Below, piece after piece: positions 62,520-64,000 of a stretch of 64,000 nt of DNA. Position numbers and translations under genes: made by a program. The stretch is taken from positions 124,001 to 188,000 of the forward strand of contig CAZDEY010000009.1 in the NCBI GenBank assembly GCA_964504565.1, in the 5' to 3' direction. The DNA is from Cesiribacter sp964504565 (GTDB taxonomy: Bacteria; Bacteroidota; Bacteroidia; Cytophagales; Cyclobacteriaceae). The notes beneath the pieces were generated by a model. It was not told where the DNA came from. It made no database searches and worked only from the letters and a program-made list of their open reading frames with translations. The first letter of the stretch is position 1; the number at the start of each line of letters is the position of its first letter.

Positions 62520-64000
62520 TTAAGAAATTAAACTTTTTTCGCCGGGCATTTGTTGGGCCCAGAAGTTGTAGTACTTCCCCTCCCTCTGCATAAGCGCGGT
62601 ATGACTGCCTTCTTCTACCAGCTCACCTTTTTCCAGCACACATATTTTGTCGGCGCGCATTACGGTGCTAAGGCGGTGGGCAATTACTATAATGGTTTTG
62701 CCCTGCTGCTGCAAATGCGCAATAGTGCGCTGAATATGGTTCTCCGAGGCGGAATCCAGCGCCGAGGTGGCCTCGTCTAGGATCAGGATTTCGGGTTGGC
62801 GGTACAGGGCGCGGGCAATAGCCAGTTTTTGCCGCTGCCCGCCGGAAAGGCTGGCACCCCGCTCGCCCAATTGGGTAGCCAGGCCACTAGGCAAACCTTC
62901 TATAAATTCTATCATGCCCAGGGCTTTGCATAGGGCTACTATGCGTTGCAGGTCGGGCTCGTACTCGCCTACCGCAATGTTCTCAATTACGGTACCGTCA
63001 AACAAATGAATATCCTGCGGTACTACGCCCACCAACCGCCGCAGCGAGCTTTCTTCAATATGGCTGATATTTAAATCGCCAATTTTCACCGCTCCACCAT
63101 TAACCGGGTAAATTTTCTGCAAAAGCGAAATTAGAGTAGTTTTGCCGGAGCCGCTTTCGCCAACTATAGCCGTAAATTCACCCTGCAGGATGCTAAGGTT
63201 CAGGTTCTTGAATACCTCTTTGCGGCTGCCGTAGCGGAAGCTCACCCCTTCTAAATGAATATCGCCCAGCATTTCGCGGGTAAGCGGCACCTTGCCTTCA
63301 GTTTTTTCGCGCTCCAGATCAATCAATTCAAATAAGCGGTCGGCGGCAATTAGCGCATCCTGTACGGTTTTGTTCATCCCAATCAGGCTGGAAACCGGCC
63401 CGGTTAAGTAGCCAATTAGGGCGTAAAACGAGAGCAGCTCGCCGGGCGTTATTTCCCGGTCAATTACAAAGTAGGAACCTACCCACAGGAGAATAATGGT
63501 AAACAGGCGCGAAACCAACTCGGTAGCGTTGCCGGAAAAGATACTATTTCGCCCGGAAGTGTATATGGTATCCAGTAGCTTTACAAAGCGGGTTTCGGTT
63601 TTGAGGCCGGCATGCCCTTCCAGCCCAAAGCGTTTAATGGTAGCCATAGCCCCTACTGATTCTACCAAGTGCGATTCCAGATCGGCCGCTTTCTCCATAA
63701 TGCCCCGCTGGGTTTGGCGATTAACCCGGTTAGTAATCCAGTAAATAAGGCTATACAACGGAATAACCAAGAGCATAATCAGAGCCAGTTTCCAGTGGTA
63801 TAGGCTCATGAGTCCGAAGGAAAAAAGGACCACCAGTACATTTACCAGTACGGAAATAGATACATCGTTAATAAAGGCTCTGATTTTTACCGCATCGTTT
63901 ATACGCGAAATAATTTCGCCCACCCGCATAGTATCGAAGAACGATTGGGGTAAGCGCATTAGGTGTTTGTAATACCCCAGTATCAGGCGGGCATCTATTA
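62520..64000 (-). CDS. ABC exporter (probably peptidase-containing), C-terminal part
   Basis: The last 493 residues or so of an ABC exporter whose start lies beyond the right edge. It contains a six-helix ABC membrane domain (QSFFDTMRVGEIISRINDA is its coupling region), then the ATPase with Walker A GESGSGKTT, signature LSGGQRQKLAIARAL, Walker B ILILDEATSALD and H-loop VIAHRLST. The sequence extends in frame to base 64000. The order exporter, peptide 2, peptide 1 suggests a C39-peptidase type transporter that cuts double-glycine leaders, but the peptidase domain itself is outside the window. Confidence 0.85.
   Translation of the reverse strand, partial: IDARLILGYYKHLMRLPQSFFDTMRVGEIISRINDAVKIRAFINDVSISVLVNVLVVLFSFGLMSLYHWKLALIMLLVIPLYSLIYWITNRVNRQTQRGIMEKAADLESHLVESVGAMATIKRFGLEGHAGLKTETRFVKLLDTIYTSGRNSIFSGNATELVSRLFTIILLWVGSYFVIDREITPGELLSFYALIGYLTGPVSSLIGMNKTVQDALIAADRLFELIDLEREKTEGKVPLTREMLGDIHLEGVSFRYGSRKEVFKNLNLSILQGEFTAIVGESGSGKTTLISLLQKIYPVNGGAVKIGDLNISHIEESSLRRLVGVVPQDIHLFDGTVIENIAVGEYEPDLQRIVALCKALGMIEFIEGLPSGLATQLGERGASLSGGQRQKLAIARALYRQPEILILDEATSALDSASENHIQRTIAHLQQQGKTIIVIAHRLSTVMRADKICVLEKGELVEEGSHTALMQREGKYYNFWAQQMPGEKSLIS

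Noticed and set aside
1..64000. tRNA or rRNA genes
   Set aside because: I looked for them while reading both strands and saw no cloverleaf or rRNA-like sequence; a covariance scan could not be run.

Overview
The window is a chromosomal segment of a member of the Bacteroidota, most likely a Cytophagales-type bacterium. The evidence is a type IX secretion sorting domain on a giant surface protein, a TonB receptor paired with a DUF4249 lipoprotein, a lycopene cyclase, and promoters of the form TTTG-N19/20-TAnnTTTG (clearest before sucD, adk and atpD). The gene groups birA/rsfS/ftsH/lpxH, hpt-adk-obgE, pheT-zapA-rny and rpoN/asnS also fit. The species cannot be named from the sequence. Four runs of exactly 10 N (13147, 18211, 20253, 20542) are scaffold joins. 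No rRNA, tRNA, CRISPR array, insertion sequence or prophage was seen.

Layout. 1-5980: respiratory complex I genes on the minus strand (nuoH, nuoI, nuoJ, nuoK and the 5' part of nuoL). They are interrupted by a three-gene island on the opposite strand (2982-4901) and by an AT-rich membrane ORF between nuoI and nuoJ. 6103-12580: a periplasmic LTXXQ protein, a cation:proton antiporter, a two-gene AAA+ ATPase / MscS-like membrane protein unit, and sucD. 12640-17045: a decayed stretch, two divergent glycosyltransferases, ahcY and birA. 17083-24229: rsfS, ftsH, lpxH, a secreted propeller-like protein, an FKBP isomerase and an ABC exporter pair. 24804-30563: a 1919-residue adhesin-like protein with calcium-binding TSP3 repeats, a lectin-like domain and a C-terminal sorting signal.

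30901-39601: a membrane protein and Ca2+/Na+ antiporter, nucleotide salvage genes (upp, hpt, adk), an M42-type peptidase, obgE, grpE-dnaJ and a cryptic kinase-fold protein. 39938-43360: lycopene cyclase, TlpA-like and thioredoxin proteins, and a DUF1684 protein. 43406-48140: pheT, a small coiled-coil protein, zapA and rny. 48254-53569: secreted and lipoprotein unknowns, a paralogous pair with a four-cysteine N-terminal module, a LysM protein, and atpC-atpD. 53669-60240: DUF4249 lipoprotein and TonB receptor, a DNRLRE/collagen-like lipoprotein, a PAP2-like membrane protein and rpoN. 60460-64000: asnS, then two small double-glycine leader peptides and an ABC exporter cut by the window edge.

Most of the window is housekeeping. 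The parts I find most likely to hold undescribed biology are the translationally coupled AAA+/MscS unit (8123-11640), the two anionic double-glycine peptides with their exporter (61979-64000), the kinase-like protein at 38378, the repeat-bearing NuoI tail, the four-cysteine module proteins at 49167-50673, and a family of intergenic sequences built from recurring short words.
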